A DNA stretch of 47,780 nucleotides from Clostridia bacterium. Its GTDB lineage: Bacteria; Bacillota; Clostridia; Oscillospirales; Acutalibacteraceae. The DNA is taken from positions 1 to 47,780 of the forward strand of contig JAFRXY010000007.1 of NCBI GenBank assembly GCA_017441385.1. Reading direction: 5' to 3'. The translations under genes were made by a program, and so were the position numbers. The notes below the pieces were generated by a model that saw only the letters and a list, made by a program, of their open reading frames with translations, made no database searches and had not been told where the DNA came from. Below, piece by piece: positions 7,991-16,768 of this stretch. The first letter of the stretch is position 1; every line of letters begins with the position of its first letter.

Positions 7991-9151
7991 CTACTGGTGG
8001 TCTCTGTTCCAGACCGACCATTTGGTGTTGCCGTCGGTCGCCATGAAGTAGTATTCGCGCACCTGCGTGCCGAATTCGTCGGTGTCCGCCTCGCAGTCGT
8101 AGTAGTAATACATGCCGTTGAGCCGCATGCGGTTCCAGTAGTGGAGAATGTCCCGGCGGAATTCGGTGTCGCCGTTCAGCACGAAGCGGCCTTTGATCAT
8201 TTCGCAGTCGTAGCCGGCGGCGTTGCATAGCGACTGAAAGAGCATGGCGTAATGCCGGCTGTCTCCTGTCTGATGCTTGAAGTAATACCGCAGGAGCTTA
8301 AGCTGTTCTTCGCTCCGGTCGGAGACAGTCTCGTAGCGGATATGGGTGCCTACGTAGTAATAAATCGCCCAGAGCCGTTCGGTATCGCTCATCTCATCCG
8401 TAAGTATTTCATCGAGAATGACCTTCAGCCTGTCGTTGATGGCGTCGTCGGCGGTGTAGACCGGTTCTTTGGAGGAATTGCGGGTGACGGCGGAATGACT
8501 GCTGAGTCCGCCTTCGTCGTCAAGTCCTCCGAAAGCCTCCCTGATCAGCCTGTTGATATCCTCGTCGGTCACGCGCACTCTGGATTCCTCGTTGTAGGCG
8601 TCGTAGCTGCGTTCGTCGAGGAATATTTCCTCCATTGCCTCCACGCCGCCGGAGGAACCGCGGAAAAGAAAGCAATACGCCCCGAAGCCCGCGCCCCCGA
8701 TCATCGCGAAGATCAGCAGCACGATACCTGCGGCCTTGGCGATGTCCAGCGGGCTCATGTAGCTCATGTCGGAAGCCGCCTGATCGGCCAGCACGGTAAA
8801 GACGGAGGTCCTGCCGGGAACCGGCACCAGCCGCCACGGGTCAATATCGATGGTGCGGTTGATACGCCGCCAAAGATCTTCCTTTTCGTCCGCCGTCAGG
8901 CTGTCGGGAATATCCGCCAGCGTCTTTTCATGAATCAGGCTGAGCCTGTTTTTCCGCACGAGGTAGCGCAGGGTCTTGTCCACCTGCTTGCGCTGCCAGT
9001 AGTCCACATTCGGCGCGGTGCGCAGGTCGGAAATGTCAAAGTACATGTCGATGAACGCTTCCCGGCAGACGATCATGGTGTCGGCGCGATTGAGACAGCG
9101 CTCAAAGGCATAACCGAAAACACGGTCGCATGTACGGTTGTAAAACTGCAT
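7991..9151 (-). CDS. Membrane protein with sigma-region-2-like N-terminus and cysteine-less transglutaminase-like domain
   Basis: A 386-residue protein of unknown function. Residues ~1-110 look like region 2 of an ECF sigma factor or its decayed form (FYNRTCDRVFGYAFERCLNR, then REAFIDMYFDIS). A single membrane segment lies near residues 140-165 (AAGIVLLIFAMIGGAGFGAY). The C-terminal part resembles a transglutaminase-like fold: GDSRHYAMLFQSLCNAAGY, then HYWNRM and YYYYDCEAD, which line up with the catalytic Cys, His and Asp regions. The Cys position is Ser, so the classical thiol chemistry is missing. ATG 9151 is chosen: an in-frame TTG at 9202 lies inside the upstream terminator's T-run. Possibly an envelope sensor; that is inference. 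Confidence 0.6.
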   Translation of the reverse strand: MQFYNRTCDRVFGYAFERCLNRADTMIVCREAFIDMYFDISDLRTAPNVDYWQRKQVDKTLRYLVRKNRLSLIHEKTLADIPDSLTADEKEDLWRRINRTIDIDPWRLVPVPGRTSVFTVLADQAASDMSYMSPLDIAKAAGIVLLIFAMIGGAGFGAYCFLFRGSSGGVEAMEEIFLDERSYDAYNEESRVRVTDEDINRLIREAFGGLDDEGGLSSHSAVTRNSSKEPVYTADDAINDRLKVILDEILTDEMSDTERLWAIYYYVGTHIRYETVSDRSEEQLKLLRYYFKHQTGDSRHYAMLFQSLCNAAGYDCEMIKGRFVLNGDTEFRRDILHYWNRMRLNGMYYYYDCEADTDEFGTQVREYYFMATDGNTKWSVWNRDHQ

Positions 9152-9199
9152 GAATGTCTCTCTTTTTTTCTGGTATTTTTTCCTGTTAGCCAGTCGCGC

Positions 9200-9263
9200 C
9201 AAAAAATCACCGCCCTGTCGGTATTATCTGATTATTTCAGTATACCAAACAAGGCGGTGATTT
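9200..9263 (-). terminator. Terminator after the GH13 gene
   Basis: Read on the minus strand, arms AAATCACCGCC (9253-9263 on the plus strand as GGCGGTGATTT) and GGCGGTGATTT (9204-9214) are an 11-base perfect inverted repeat with an inner GGTAT/ATACC stem. A TTTTTT run follows. The rest of the gap to 9350 holds nothing I recognise. Confidence 0.8.
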
Positions 9264-9350
9264 ACAAGTATTTAATTGTTACATTTCTTCAAACAGAAAT
9301 GACAGTCAGGGCGACTTTTTACGGAAAAAGCGCCTGAAAAAACCCGCCAG

Positions 9351-11237
9351 TCATTTGAACATGGAGTAATTATTGGCTCTGAGTACAATGCAGCTCATGG
9401 GCGGAACAGTAACGACGCCATTGTAGATCGATGCCATGCCCAGTACGGTGCGCGCGCCGTAGAAACCTGATGGCAGATTGATGTGGTGAGTGTTGGTCTC
9501 GGAGCGGTTGACCGCCACAAAGAGCGAATCCCTCTTGCCGCGGCGGACGAAGGACATCACCGCGTCGCGGCACCTGGCCACTTCAAATGTGCCTTCGGTC
9601 AGGCAGTCCACATCATTGCGCAGCCTGCCGAGCTTCCTGTACCAGTCGATGAGCCCGATGTTTTCTTTGCCCCACGGGTAGGTGGAACGGTTGAAGGGAT
9701 CCTTGTAGCCTTCCACGCCGGCTTCGTCACCGTAGTAGATACAAGGCACGCCGGGAAGGGTGAATTGCAGCACGGAAGCCAGCTTCATCTTGCAGATGCC
9801 CTTTTCGCGCTGTTCGGGGGACATCCTGGCGTAGGCCTGCCACTCCCTGCCCCGGTTGTGGGCGGGTTCGCCGGCGAGAATGGTGATGGCGCGTTCGGTG
9901 TCGTGGGTGCCGAGCGAATTCATCAGAATGCGGGTGACCTGCGGCGGGTAATTCTCCATGATGTTGTTGACCACTTCGATGGCTTCATCGCCTGACCAGC
10001 CGGTGAGGAAGCCGAGAATAACGTCCTTGAAGGGGTAATTCATGACCGAATCGAGCTGCTTGCCCAGCAGGTAGCGCCGGCGCTGTCCGTAGGCGATCTT
10101 GTTGCTCGCGTCCTCCCAGACCTCGCCGATAATGACCGCTTCGGGGTCGGTCTTCTTGGCGGCGTAGCGCAGTCTGTCGAGGAATACGTCGGGCAGTTCG
10201 TCGGCCACGTCAAGACGCCAGCCGCTGGCGCCCTTTTCCAGCCATGTGCCGATCGTTCCGCCCTCGCCGGTGTGGTATTCGATAACGTCCGGCTCTTCTT
10301 CCTTGACTTCCGGAAGGGTGTCGATGCCCCACCATGAATGGTAATTGTCCGGCCACTGGTAGAATTTGAACCATGAATAATAGGGAGATTCCTTGGAATT
10401 GTAAGCGCCGATCGAGTCGTAGCGCTTCTTTTTGTTGAAGTAGATGGAATCGTCGCCCGTGTGGGAGAAAACGCCGTCCACAATGATCCGGATGCCGCGT
10501 TTCTTCGCCTTCTCGCACAGCTCGATATAATCCTCTTCGGTGCCCAGCATAGGGTCAATCTTGCGGTAATCGGCGGTGTTGTAGCGGTGATTCTCGTGGG
10601 CTTCAAAGATCGGGTTGATATAAATGCAGCTCACGCCCAGCGATCTGATATAGTCGAGCTTCTGGGTAATGCCCTTGAGATCGCCGCCGAAGTAGTCGGA
10701 GTTGGTGATCATGCCGTATTCATTGGGCGCCCAGTCGGGCTGATCGCCCCAGTTTTCGTGTATCTTTCTGCCGTAGGGAATGTCCTCATGCTCGACGCCC
10801 GATTTGCAGAAGCGGTCGGGGAATATCTGGTACATGATGCCGCCGGCCAGCCAGTCGGGGGTCTTGAAAGTGCTTTCGTAGACGGTGAGCTGCCACGCGA
10901 CAGGCTGGGACTGCAATTCGCCCAGACCTTCGCGGGTACGACCGAGGTACTTGGTGCCGGACGAGGTGGAAAGCTCAAAGTAGTAGTAATTGAGGGAAGC
11001 CTCTTCGGGGGTGTAGTCCACTTCCCAGTATTCAAAATCATCGCCTTCCATGCCGCACCAGAAGAGATTGCCTCTGTCCACCCTGCCCTCATGCTCATTG
11101 TGAATGATGAGGGTCGCCGCCGTGCAGCAGAGATAGCGGGGGAGACACAGCTTGAAATGCACAGGCGTGCCATTGGCCACGGCTCCCGTAGGTTTGCGGT
11201 AAAAAGGATTGCGCGAATTGAAAAGTGTCTTTTTCAT
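9351..11237 (-). CDS. GH13 alpha-glucan hydrolase (neopullulanase/cyclomaltodextrinase-like)
   Basis: A 628-residue cytoplasmic enzyme (no signal peptide) that cuts alpha-1,4 (and perhaps alpha-1,6) bonds in maltodextrin, cyclodextrin or pullulan fragments. Residues ~1-125 form a beta-rich N-terminal domain, then the barrel begins at GIMYQIFPDRF. The catalytic regions are visible: DGVFSHTG, GWRLDVADE (nucleophile Asp near 345), IIGEVWED (acid/base Glu near 375) and LGTHDTERA (stabilising Asp near 446). ATG 11237 is set by AGGAGG nine bases upstream, so the longer open frame reaching 11333 is not coding. It follows glgP by 133 bases and probably works with it on intracellular glycogen or imported dextrins. 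Exact specificity within GH13 is uncertain. Confidence 0.9.
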   Translation of the reverse strand: MKKTLFNSRNPFYRKPTGAVANGTPVHFKLCLPRYLCCTAATLIIHNEHEGRVDRGNLFWCGMEGDDFEYWEVDYTPEEASLNYYYFELSTSSGTKYLGRTREGLGELQSQPVAWQLTVYESTFKTPDWLAGGIMYQIFPDRFCKSGVEHEDIPYGRKIHENWGDQPDWAPNEYGMITNSDYFGGDLKGITQKLDYIRSLGVSCIYINPIFEAHENHRYNTADYRKIDPMLGTEEDYIELCEKAKKRGIRIIVDGVFSHTGDDSIYFNKKKRYDSIGAYNSKESPYYSWFKFYQWPDNYHSWWGIDTLPEVKEEEPDVIEYHTGEGGTIGTWLEKGASGWRLDVADELPDVFLDRLRYAAKKTDPEAVIIGEVWEDASNKIAYGQRRRYLLGKQLDSVMNYPFKDVILGFLTGWSGDEAIEVVNNIMENYPPQVTRILMNSLGTHDTERAITILAGEPAHNRGREWQAYARMSPEQREKGICKMKLASVLQFTLPGVPCIYYGDEAGVEGYKDPFNRSTYPWGKENIGLIDWYRKLGRLRNDVDCLTEGTFEVARCRDAVMSFVRRGKRDSLFVAVNRSETNTHHINLPSGFYGARTVLGMASIYNGVVTVPPMSCIVLRANNYSMFK

Positions 11238-11274
11238 GCCTTTCCTCCTGACATTAAGTTTGGAGTTTGGAGTT

Positions 11275-11370
11275 AAGGAAGGCGCGAACGCGCCTTGAAA
11301 ATAATACATTTTCAGCGCGCAGCGCTCCTTCACTATTATCTATTCTCTATTATCTATTCTCTATTATCTA
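11275..11370 (-). repeat. Post-stop heptad-repeat element 3 (after glgP)
   Basis: On the minus strand, right after the glgP stop, come units TAGATAA, TAGAGAA, TAGATAA, TAGAGAA, TAGATAA and TAGTGAA (11332-11370). Then GGAGCGCTGCGCGCTG follows, which is the palindrome of elements 1 and 5 with one change. A second hairpin with arms AAGGCGCG/CGCGCCTT comes next. Confidence 0.85.
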
Positions 11371-13770
11371 TTACTTCTTGAGTCCCCAGATGTTCTTGGC
11401 GTAGTCCTCGATGGAGCGGTCGGCGGCAAAGATGCCGGACTGCGCGATGTTGACAAGGCTCATGGAATTCCATCTGTATTTGTCGAGATAGAGGGCGGAA
11501 GAATCGTTCTGCGCTCTGCAATAGTCGTTGAAGTCGGCGAGAACCATATATCTGTCCATGTCGAGCAGGGAGCTGACCACGTCGTGGAACTGCTTGCCGC
11601 CGAAGCCCGCGCTCATGAAGTCGATGGCCTTGTGGAGCTGCTGGTTGTTGTTGTAGCAGTCACGGGGAGAGTAGATGTTCTTGAGTCTCTCCGCTTCGGG
11701 AGTGGACATGCCGAAGATGATGATGTTGTCGTCGCCCACTGCGTGATGAATTTCGACATTCGCGCCGTCCTCGGTGCCGAGGGTGATGGCGCCGTTCATC
11801 ATGAACTTCATGTTGCTGGTGCCGCTGGCTTCTGTGCCGGCGAGGGAAATCTGCTCGCTGATCTCCGCCGAGGGAATGAGCTTCTCGGCGACGGTCACGC
11901 GGTAATTCTCGAGGTAGACCACCTTGAGCTTGCCGTCCACCCGCTTGTCGTTGTTGATGAGGTCGGCAAGGGTGCAGATGAACTGGATGATCTGCTTGGC
12001 GAGGAAGTAGCCGGGAGCCGCCTTTGCGCCGAAGATATAGGTCTTGGGGGTGAAGGGCGCGTCGGGATTTTCCAGCAGCCACTGGTACTGGGCGAGAATG
12101 TGGAGCGCGTTGAGGTGCTGTCTCTTGTACTCGTGCAGACGCTTGACCTGCACGTCGAATATCGAATCGGGATCGACCTTGATGCCGTTGTTCTTGAGGA
12201 TATAGTTGGCCATTTCGACCTTGTTCTGGTGCTTGATGGCGGCCAGCTTGTCGAGCACCGCCTTGTCGCTTTTGTACTTCATCAGATTCTCCAGCTTGGA
12301 GGCGTCCTTGACGAAGCCGTCGCCGATGAGGTCGGTGATCAGGGAGGCGAGTCCCGGGTTGCTCTGGTTGAGCCAGCGGCGGTGCGCGATGCCGTTGGTG
12401 ACGTTGGTGAATTTCTCAGGCATAACGCTGTAGAAATCCTTGAACACGCTGTCCTTGATGATCTGGCTGTGCAGCGCCGAAACGCCGTTGACATGGTGGC
12501 AGGTCGCGACGCAGAGGTTGGCCATCTTGACCCAGCCGTCGCGGATAATGCTCATGCGGGCCACCTTGTTGTAATCGTAGCCGGTGCGCTGATCCATTTC
12601 GGCGCAGAAGCGGCGGTTGATCTCGCAGATGATCTGATAGATGCGGGGGAGCTTGGCCTTGAAAAGATTCTCGTCCCAGCATTCCAGCGCCTCCGCCATG
12701 ACGGTGTGGTTGGTGTAGGCCATGACCTTGGTGGTCATATCCCATGCCTTATCCCAGTCGAAGCCGCATTCATCCATGAGCAGGCGCATGAATTCCGGAA
12801 TGGCAAGGGTGGGATGGGTGTCGTTGATGTGAATGGCGTTGAATTCGGCGAAATTCTCCATGGAACCGCCGTGTCTGCGAAGGTGGCGCTTGACGATATC
12901 CTGCACCGAAGCCGACACGAGGAAGTACTGCTGCGAAAGACGCAGGCTCTTGCCCTCGACGTGGTTATCGCCGGGATAAAGCACCTTGGTGAGCATTTCC
13001 GCCATGGCGTTCTGCTCCATGGCGCGCAGATAATCGCCCTCGTTGAAGAGCTTCATGTCGAAGTGAGGACATTCGGCCGCCCACAGGCGCAGGGTGGAAA
13101 CGCCCGCGCCGTCCTTGCCGGCGCACATCATATCATAGGGAACCGCCTTGATGATGTTGTAGTCCTTGTGCTCGGCATGGTGATAGCCTTTGTTCCAGCT
13201 TTCCTCAACCCTTCCGTTGAAGCGGATGTCCACGGCGTCCTCGCGGTGGGGAATCATCCAGACTTCGCCGCCGGGCAGCCAGAATTCCGGCAGTTCGGTC
13301 TGCCAGCCGTCAATAATCTTCTGGTTGAAGATGCCGAATTCGTACCGCAGCGAATAGCCCATGCCGCAGTAACCGTCGTTGGCCAGACCGTCGAGGAAGC
13401 AGGCGGCAAGTCTGCCGAGACCGCCGTTGCCAAGACCCGCGTCCGGCTCCTGGTCGTATATTTTTTCAAGGGTGGTATCATACTCAGCCATGCACTGAGA
13501 AACCACCTTTTCGAGGTTGAGATTGTAGAGATTGTTGCGGAGGGAGCGTCCCATCAGGAATTCCATGCAGAGATAATAAACTCTTTTACCGCCGTTTTTG
13601 TCATTCTTGTCGGAAAAGGCCTTGCGTGCTTCAAAGAGCATGTCGCGCACCACAAGCACAATCGCCTTGTAGATGTGTTCGTTGTCCGCGTCCTCCGGCT
13701 TCAGTCCGTAATGGTGTGACAGCTTGGCGTCGATCAGGGACTTCATTTGCTTTGCGTTCAGGTTATTCAT
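11371..13770 (-). CDS. glgP: Glycogen/maltodextrin phosphorylase
   Basis: Phosphorolysis of alpha-1,4-glucan to glucose-1-phosphate, a cytoplasmic PLP enzyme (GT35). At 799 residues it has the family's usual length. The hallmark PLP-lysine region EASGTSNMKFMMNGA is present near residue 640, together with ETHIER-like substrate-loop parts, GNGGLGRLAACF near residue 110, and NGIAHRRWL. ATG 13770 has GGAGG upstream, and a strong promoter lies about 90 bases further up. With the GH13 gene downstream it forms a glucan-degrading unit; GH13 trims branches or cyclic forms and GlgP releases G1P. No glycogen synthesis genes are in the window. Confidence 0.96.
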   Translation of the reverse strand: MNNLNAKQMKSLIDAKLSHHYGLKPEDADNEHIYKAIVLVVRDMLFEARKAFSDKNDKNGGKRVYYLCMEFLMGRSLRNNLYNLNLEKVVSQCMAEYDTTLEKIYDQEPDAGLGNGGLGRLAACFLDGLANDGYCGMGYSLRYEFGIFNQKIIDGWQTELPEFWLPGGEVWMIPHREDAVDIRFNGRVEESWNKGYHHAEHKDYNIIKAVPYDMMCAGKDGAGVSTLRLWAAECPHFDMKLFNEGDYLRAMEQNAMAEMLTKVLYPGDNHVEGKSLRLSQQYFLVSASVQDIVKRHLRRHGGSMENFAEFNAIHINDTHPTLAIPEFMRLLMDECGFDWDKAWDMTTKVMAYTNHTVMAEALECWDENLFKAKLPRIYQIICEINRRFCAEMDQRTGYDYNKVARMSIIRDGWVKMANLCVATCHHVNGVSALHSQIIKDSVFKDFYSVMPEKFTNVTNGIAHRRWLNQSNPGLASLITDLIGDGFVKDASKLENLMKYKSDKAVLDKLAAIKHQNKVEMANYILKNNGIKVDPDSIFDVQVKRLHEYKRQHLNALHILAQYQWLLENPDAPFTPKTYIFGAKAAPGYFLAKQIIQFICTLADLINNDKRVDGKLKVVYLENYRVTVAEKLIPSAEISEQISLAGTEASGTSNMKFMMNGAITLGTEDGANVEIHHAVGDDNIIIFGMSTPEAERLKNIYSPRDCYNNNQQLHKAIDFMSAGFGGKQFHDVVSSLLDMDRYMVLADFNDYCRAQNDSSALYLDKYRWNSMSLVNIAQSGIFAADRSIEDYAKNIWGLKK

Positions 13771-13860
13771 AAATAAGCCTCCGGGTAATTTTTATAAAAG
13801 CGGCAATCTGTATTGTTGAGAAACCCGCTGATGTGCCGCAATTCAGGGGTTGACTTATAT

Positions 13861-13889
13861 ATTTTAACACATTTCCAATGTAATTTCAA
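13861..13889 (-). promoter_or_regulatory. Promoter of glgP
   Basis: Minus strand: -35 TTGAAA (13884-13889), exact 17-base spacer, -10 TAAAAT (13861-13866). The 90-base 5' UTR that follows carries a short GCGGCA/TGCCGC inverted repeat. The rest of the 360-base gap (13890-14059) is A+T-rich with no gene that I can see. Confidence 0.75.
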
Positions 13890-14059
13890 GAATAAATATT
13901 ACAAGAAGGTCGCAGATATTTGTAAAATTTATACATCAAGATATCCTTATTGCACAAAATTTATATTAATTTTGTATTGATTTACAAAATTGTTATCAAA
14001 TTGTCATAAAAGTCACGTTTTCATCGTGCGGCATGGCATTATTTTCGGGAAAAGTAACG

Positions 14060-14102
14060 AAAAAAACAGCGGCGGGGTTCCTTTTCGGATCCCGGCCGCT
14101 GT
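14060..14102 (-). terminator. Terminator of the aspS-gatCAB operon
   Basis: Arms ACAGCGGC (14066-14073) and GCCGCTGT (14095-14102), extended inward by GGGGTTCC/GGATCCC-type pairing. On the minus strand they are followed by TTTTTT. Confidence 0.85.
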
Positions 14103-14131
14103 TTGTATGTGAATTAATTTTGTGAATTTGC

Positions 14132-15565
14132 TTATCTCAGCTTTTCGATTTCCTGCACAAGAAGTTCCCTGATCACAGCGGGATCCCCCTTGCCTTTGAG
14201 CACCTTCATGCAGCCGCCGAAGAGGGATTGCAGCGCCTTCTCCTTGCCGCCGAGGTAATCGCCGACAGCTTTCTGATTTTCCGCGAGGACGTTTTTCACG
14301 GTTTCCAGAATCAGCGAATCGTCCACCTTCGCGTCGAGCGCCTGCTCCCTGACATACTGCGCGGGATCCACGCCCTTCTCGATCACCGCGCCGAGCACCT
14401 TCTTGCCAACGCCGCGGTTGATCTTGCCCTCGTCCACCAGACCGATGATGTAGGAGAGCGCTTCGGGGGCGATATCCAGCTCGCCGATCACCTTGCCGCC
14501 TCTGCGGAGAATACCCGCGCAGTCGGTGAGGATCCACGCCGCCGTGTCGGTCGGCTTGCGTCCGGAAGCCACCACCGCGTCGAAGATGTCGCAGAGTTTT
14601 CTCTCGGACACCAGCGAGGAAATATCCTGCGCGGAAAGTCCCATTTCGGTGTATTCCGCCGTCTTTTGCTCGATGGTCGCGTGCATGCCGCTCTTGATTT
14701 CGGCCAGCCATTCATCGTCCACCACCACCGGCATGAGATTCGGGTCGGGGAAGTACCGGTAATCGGCGGCCGTTTCCTTATTGCGCATGGCGAAAGTGCG
14801 GTTCTTCATGTCGTCCCAGCGCCTTGTCTCCTGCACCAGCACCTCGGTGCGACGTTCCAGCGCGTCGGTGTGACGCGCCACCTCATATTTGATAGCCCGT
14901 TCAATGGAAGCCAGCGAGCTCATGTTCTTGATTTCACTGCGCACGCCAAGCTCCTCCGTGCCTTCGGGACGGATGGAGATATTCACGTCGCAGCGCATGG
15001 CGCCTTCTTCACACTCCGAAATGCCGCCGAAGCGCAGCATGGCTTTCAGCTTTTCGAGATAATTCAGCACTTCCTCCGCGCTGCGGAAATCCGGCTTGCT
15101 GACGATCTCAATCAGCGGAACGCTGGTGCGGTTGAAGTCAACGTAGGTCACATCCGCCCAGTCGTCGTGCACCAGCTTGCCGGCGTCCTCCTCCATGTGA
15201 ATCTGCTTGATACCGATGCGGCTGGTGCCGGATTTGGTGGGAACGTCCACATAGCCCTCGGTGCAGATGGGATGGAACCACTGGGTGATCTGATAGGCGC
15301 AGGGAAGGTCGGGATAGTAGTAGCTCTTTTTGTCAAAGGTCGCGTATTGATTGATCTTGCAGTTGAGCATGATGCCGGCCTGCACCGCCAGTTCCACCGC
15401 GTGCCGGTTGGTGACGGGAAGCATACCCGGCATGCCGCAGCAGGCGGGACACACGCAGTCGTTGGGCTGATCGGCTTCGGAATGGCCGCCGCAGGCGCAG
15501 AATATTTTGGATTTGGTGGAAAGCTCCACATGCGTTTCCAGCCCCATTACCACTTCATATTTCAT
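14132..15565 (-). CDS. gatB: Asp-tRNA(Asn)/Glu-tRNA(Gln) amidotransferase subunit B
   Basis: The kinase and tRNA-binding subunit of GatCAB: it phosphorylates the side-chain carboxylate of mischarged Asp-tRNA(Asn) or Glu-tRNA(Gln) and completes amidation with ammonia. The protein has 477 residues, the normal size. Visible features are MGLETHVELSTKSKIFC (Mg-site His), the zinc-type cysteines FCAC...CVCPACCG, IHMEEDAGKLVHDD, VDFNRTSVPLIEIVSKPD, YRYFPDPNLMPV, and the C-terminal YqeY-like tail domain. All key parts look intact, in contrast with the gatA homologue next to it. Its ATG overlaps the gatA stop by one base (TGATG), with AAGGAG upstream, suggesting translational coupling. It is the last gene of the aspS-gatC-gatA-gatB operon. 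Confidence 0.96.
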   Translation of the reverse strand: MKYEVVMGLETHVELSTKSKIFCACGGHSEADQPNDCVCPACCGMPGMLPVTNRHAVELAVQAGIMLNCKINQYATFDKKSYYYPDLPCAYQITQWFHPICTEGYVDVPTKSGTSRIGIKQIHMEEDAGKLVHDDWADVTYVDFNRTSVPLIEIVSKPDFRSAEEVLNYLEKLKAMLRFGGISECEEGAMRCDVNISIRPEGTEELGVRSEIKNMSSLASIERAIKYEVARHTDALERRTEVLVQETRRWDDMKNRTFAMRNKETAADYRYFPDPNLMPVVVDDEWLAEIKSGMHATIEQKTAEYTEMGLSAQDISSLVSERKLCDIFDAVVASGRKPTDTAAWILTDCAGILRRGGKVIGELDIAPEALSYIIGLVDEGKINRGVGKKVLGAVIEKGVDPAQYVREQALDAKVDDSLILETVKNVLAENQKAVGDYLGGKEKALQSLFGGCMKVLKGKGDPAVIRELLVQEIEKLR

Positions 15566-16758
15566 CAGTCCGCACTCCTTTCCACCGCTCCGGCAATGCT
15601 GAGCAGGGTGCTTTCCCCGAAGGCGGCAGTCCAGAGCTGCACGCCGCCCGTTACCATGGCGGGAATGCCGGTCAGGTTGGGAATTGTCGTAAAGAGCAGC
15701 TCTTTCTCGGTTCTTTCAAAAGTCTCCGCGAGGTCGTATTCCCCAACGGACGCGAAGCTCATGGCGGGGCAGAGCACCGCGTCAAAGGAAGCAAAGACCT
15801 CCTTCATCTTCTCGGAAGCAAGTCTGCGGATACGCAGCGATTTATCGTAGCAAATCATATACTGATTCTTGGAAAGCACAAATGAACCGTAAAGCACGTT
15901 CATCTTGGCGGTGAAACCCATGCCCTCCGTGCGGGAATTGACATACAGCTCGTCGATGTCCTTGTAGGTCGGCGTGCGGTAGCCGAACTTCACGCCGTCG
16001 TAGCGGGAAATGTTATTGCATGTCTCGGCGGACAGCATGATCTGCCACGCGGTCGCGTAGGCTTTTACGTCGGGAAGGGAAATTTCTTCGACGGTCGCAC
16101 CGGCTTTTTGCAGCTTGGCGGCATATGCGTCGATTGCCGCCTTCACGGATTCTTCCGCCGCGTCGTACAGCTCCTTCACAAGGGCGATCTTCATGCCGGC
16201 GATGTCCTTGTCGGTGGCATACTCGTATTTCTCCGACGGAAGGCTGGTGCCGTCCTTTGCATCGTGTCCGGCGATGGCGGAGAGCAATTCCTTCACACCT
16301 TCCGCGTCTGCGGCGCAGACGCCCACCTGTTCGCCGGAACAGGCGGTGGGAATAATGCCGTACCGGGACACCGTGCCGTAGGTGGGTTTCAGGAAGTCCA
16401 CACCCGAAAGGGCCGCGCCCCTTCTAGGAGCGCCGTTCATATCCACACAGAGCGCCTGCTTCACCGTACCCGAAGCGACGGCTTCGGCGGCGGCGGTGGA
16501 AAGGGTGCCGTCCGTCTTTTGGCAGACGCCGTGATAGGAGGTTTCGCCCGCGAGGTCAAGCCCGAATTCGCCGGTGTGGGTCTTACCCCTGAGCGTGAAG
16601 CCGGCTTTGAGCAGACGTTCCACCGCGTCGGAGCTGAAAAGCGGCACGAATCCGTCCAGAATGTGGGAGCCGGCCTTGGTTTCATACCCCTTTACCAGAA
16701 TCGTATCATCCACCGCGACCGTGCCGGCGGAGTCGATTTCCGTCATAAAATAATTCAT
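15565..16758 (-). CDS. GatA-like amidase homologue lacking the catalytic triad
   Basis: Homologue of the glutaminase subunit GatA of GatCAB, but only 397 residues against about 485, missing the N-terminal ~65. Family landmarks remain: GFVPLFSSDAVERLL, LKPTYGTVSRYG, SLPDVKAYATAWQI, and the ending with TTIPNLTGIPA. The amidase-signature triad is gone. The Lys of the usual IKDN motif is Asp (VAVDDT, about residue 17). The GGSSGGS loop is shortened to DGTLST. The nucleophile Ser of DTGGSIRQPA is Ala (DMNGAPRRGA, about residue 110). The reading frame is intact, so it is not simply decaying. GAGGTG 6 bases before ATG 16758 sets the start, although the frame opens at GTG 16767. It may be a structural or regulatory subunit, with a real GatA elsewhere. 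Confidence 0.85.
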   Translation of the reverse strand: MNYFMTEIDSAGTVAVDDTILVKGYETKAGSHILDGFVPLFSSDAVERLLKAGFTLRGKTHTGEFGLDLAGETSYHGVCQKTDGTLSTAAAEAVASGTVKQALCVDMNGAPRRGAALSGVDFLKPTYGTVSRYGIIPTACSGEQVGVCAADAEGVKELLSAIAGHDAKDGTSLPSEKYEYATDKDIAGMKIALVKELYDAAEESVKAAIDAYAAKLQKAGATVEEISLPDVKAYATAWQIMLSAETCNNISRYDGVKFGYRTPTYKDIDELYVNSRTEGMGFTAKMNVLYGSFVLSKNQYMICYDKSLRIRRLASEKMKEVFASFDAVLCPAMSFASVGEYDLAETFERTEKELLFTTIPNLTGIPAMVTGGVQLWTAAFGESTLLSIAGAVERSAD

Positions 16759-16768
16759 TTCCGTCACC

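Noticed and set aside
6866-9151. A prophage or genomic island
   Set aside because: RhuM is island-associated and A+T-rich, but there is no integrase, attachment repeat or other phage gene nearby, so only one transferred gene can be argued.
11332-11370. CRISPR-like array
   Set aside because: Units are 7 bases, in direct contact and without spacers, so they are tandem repeats.
11584-13719. Very long open frame on the plus strand opposite glgP
   Set aside because: It is a shadow of glgP caused by biased third codon positions; the minus-strand protein is unmistakable. Similar long shadows opposite aspS, gatB, uvrB and queA were rejected for the same reason.
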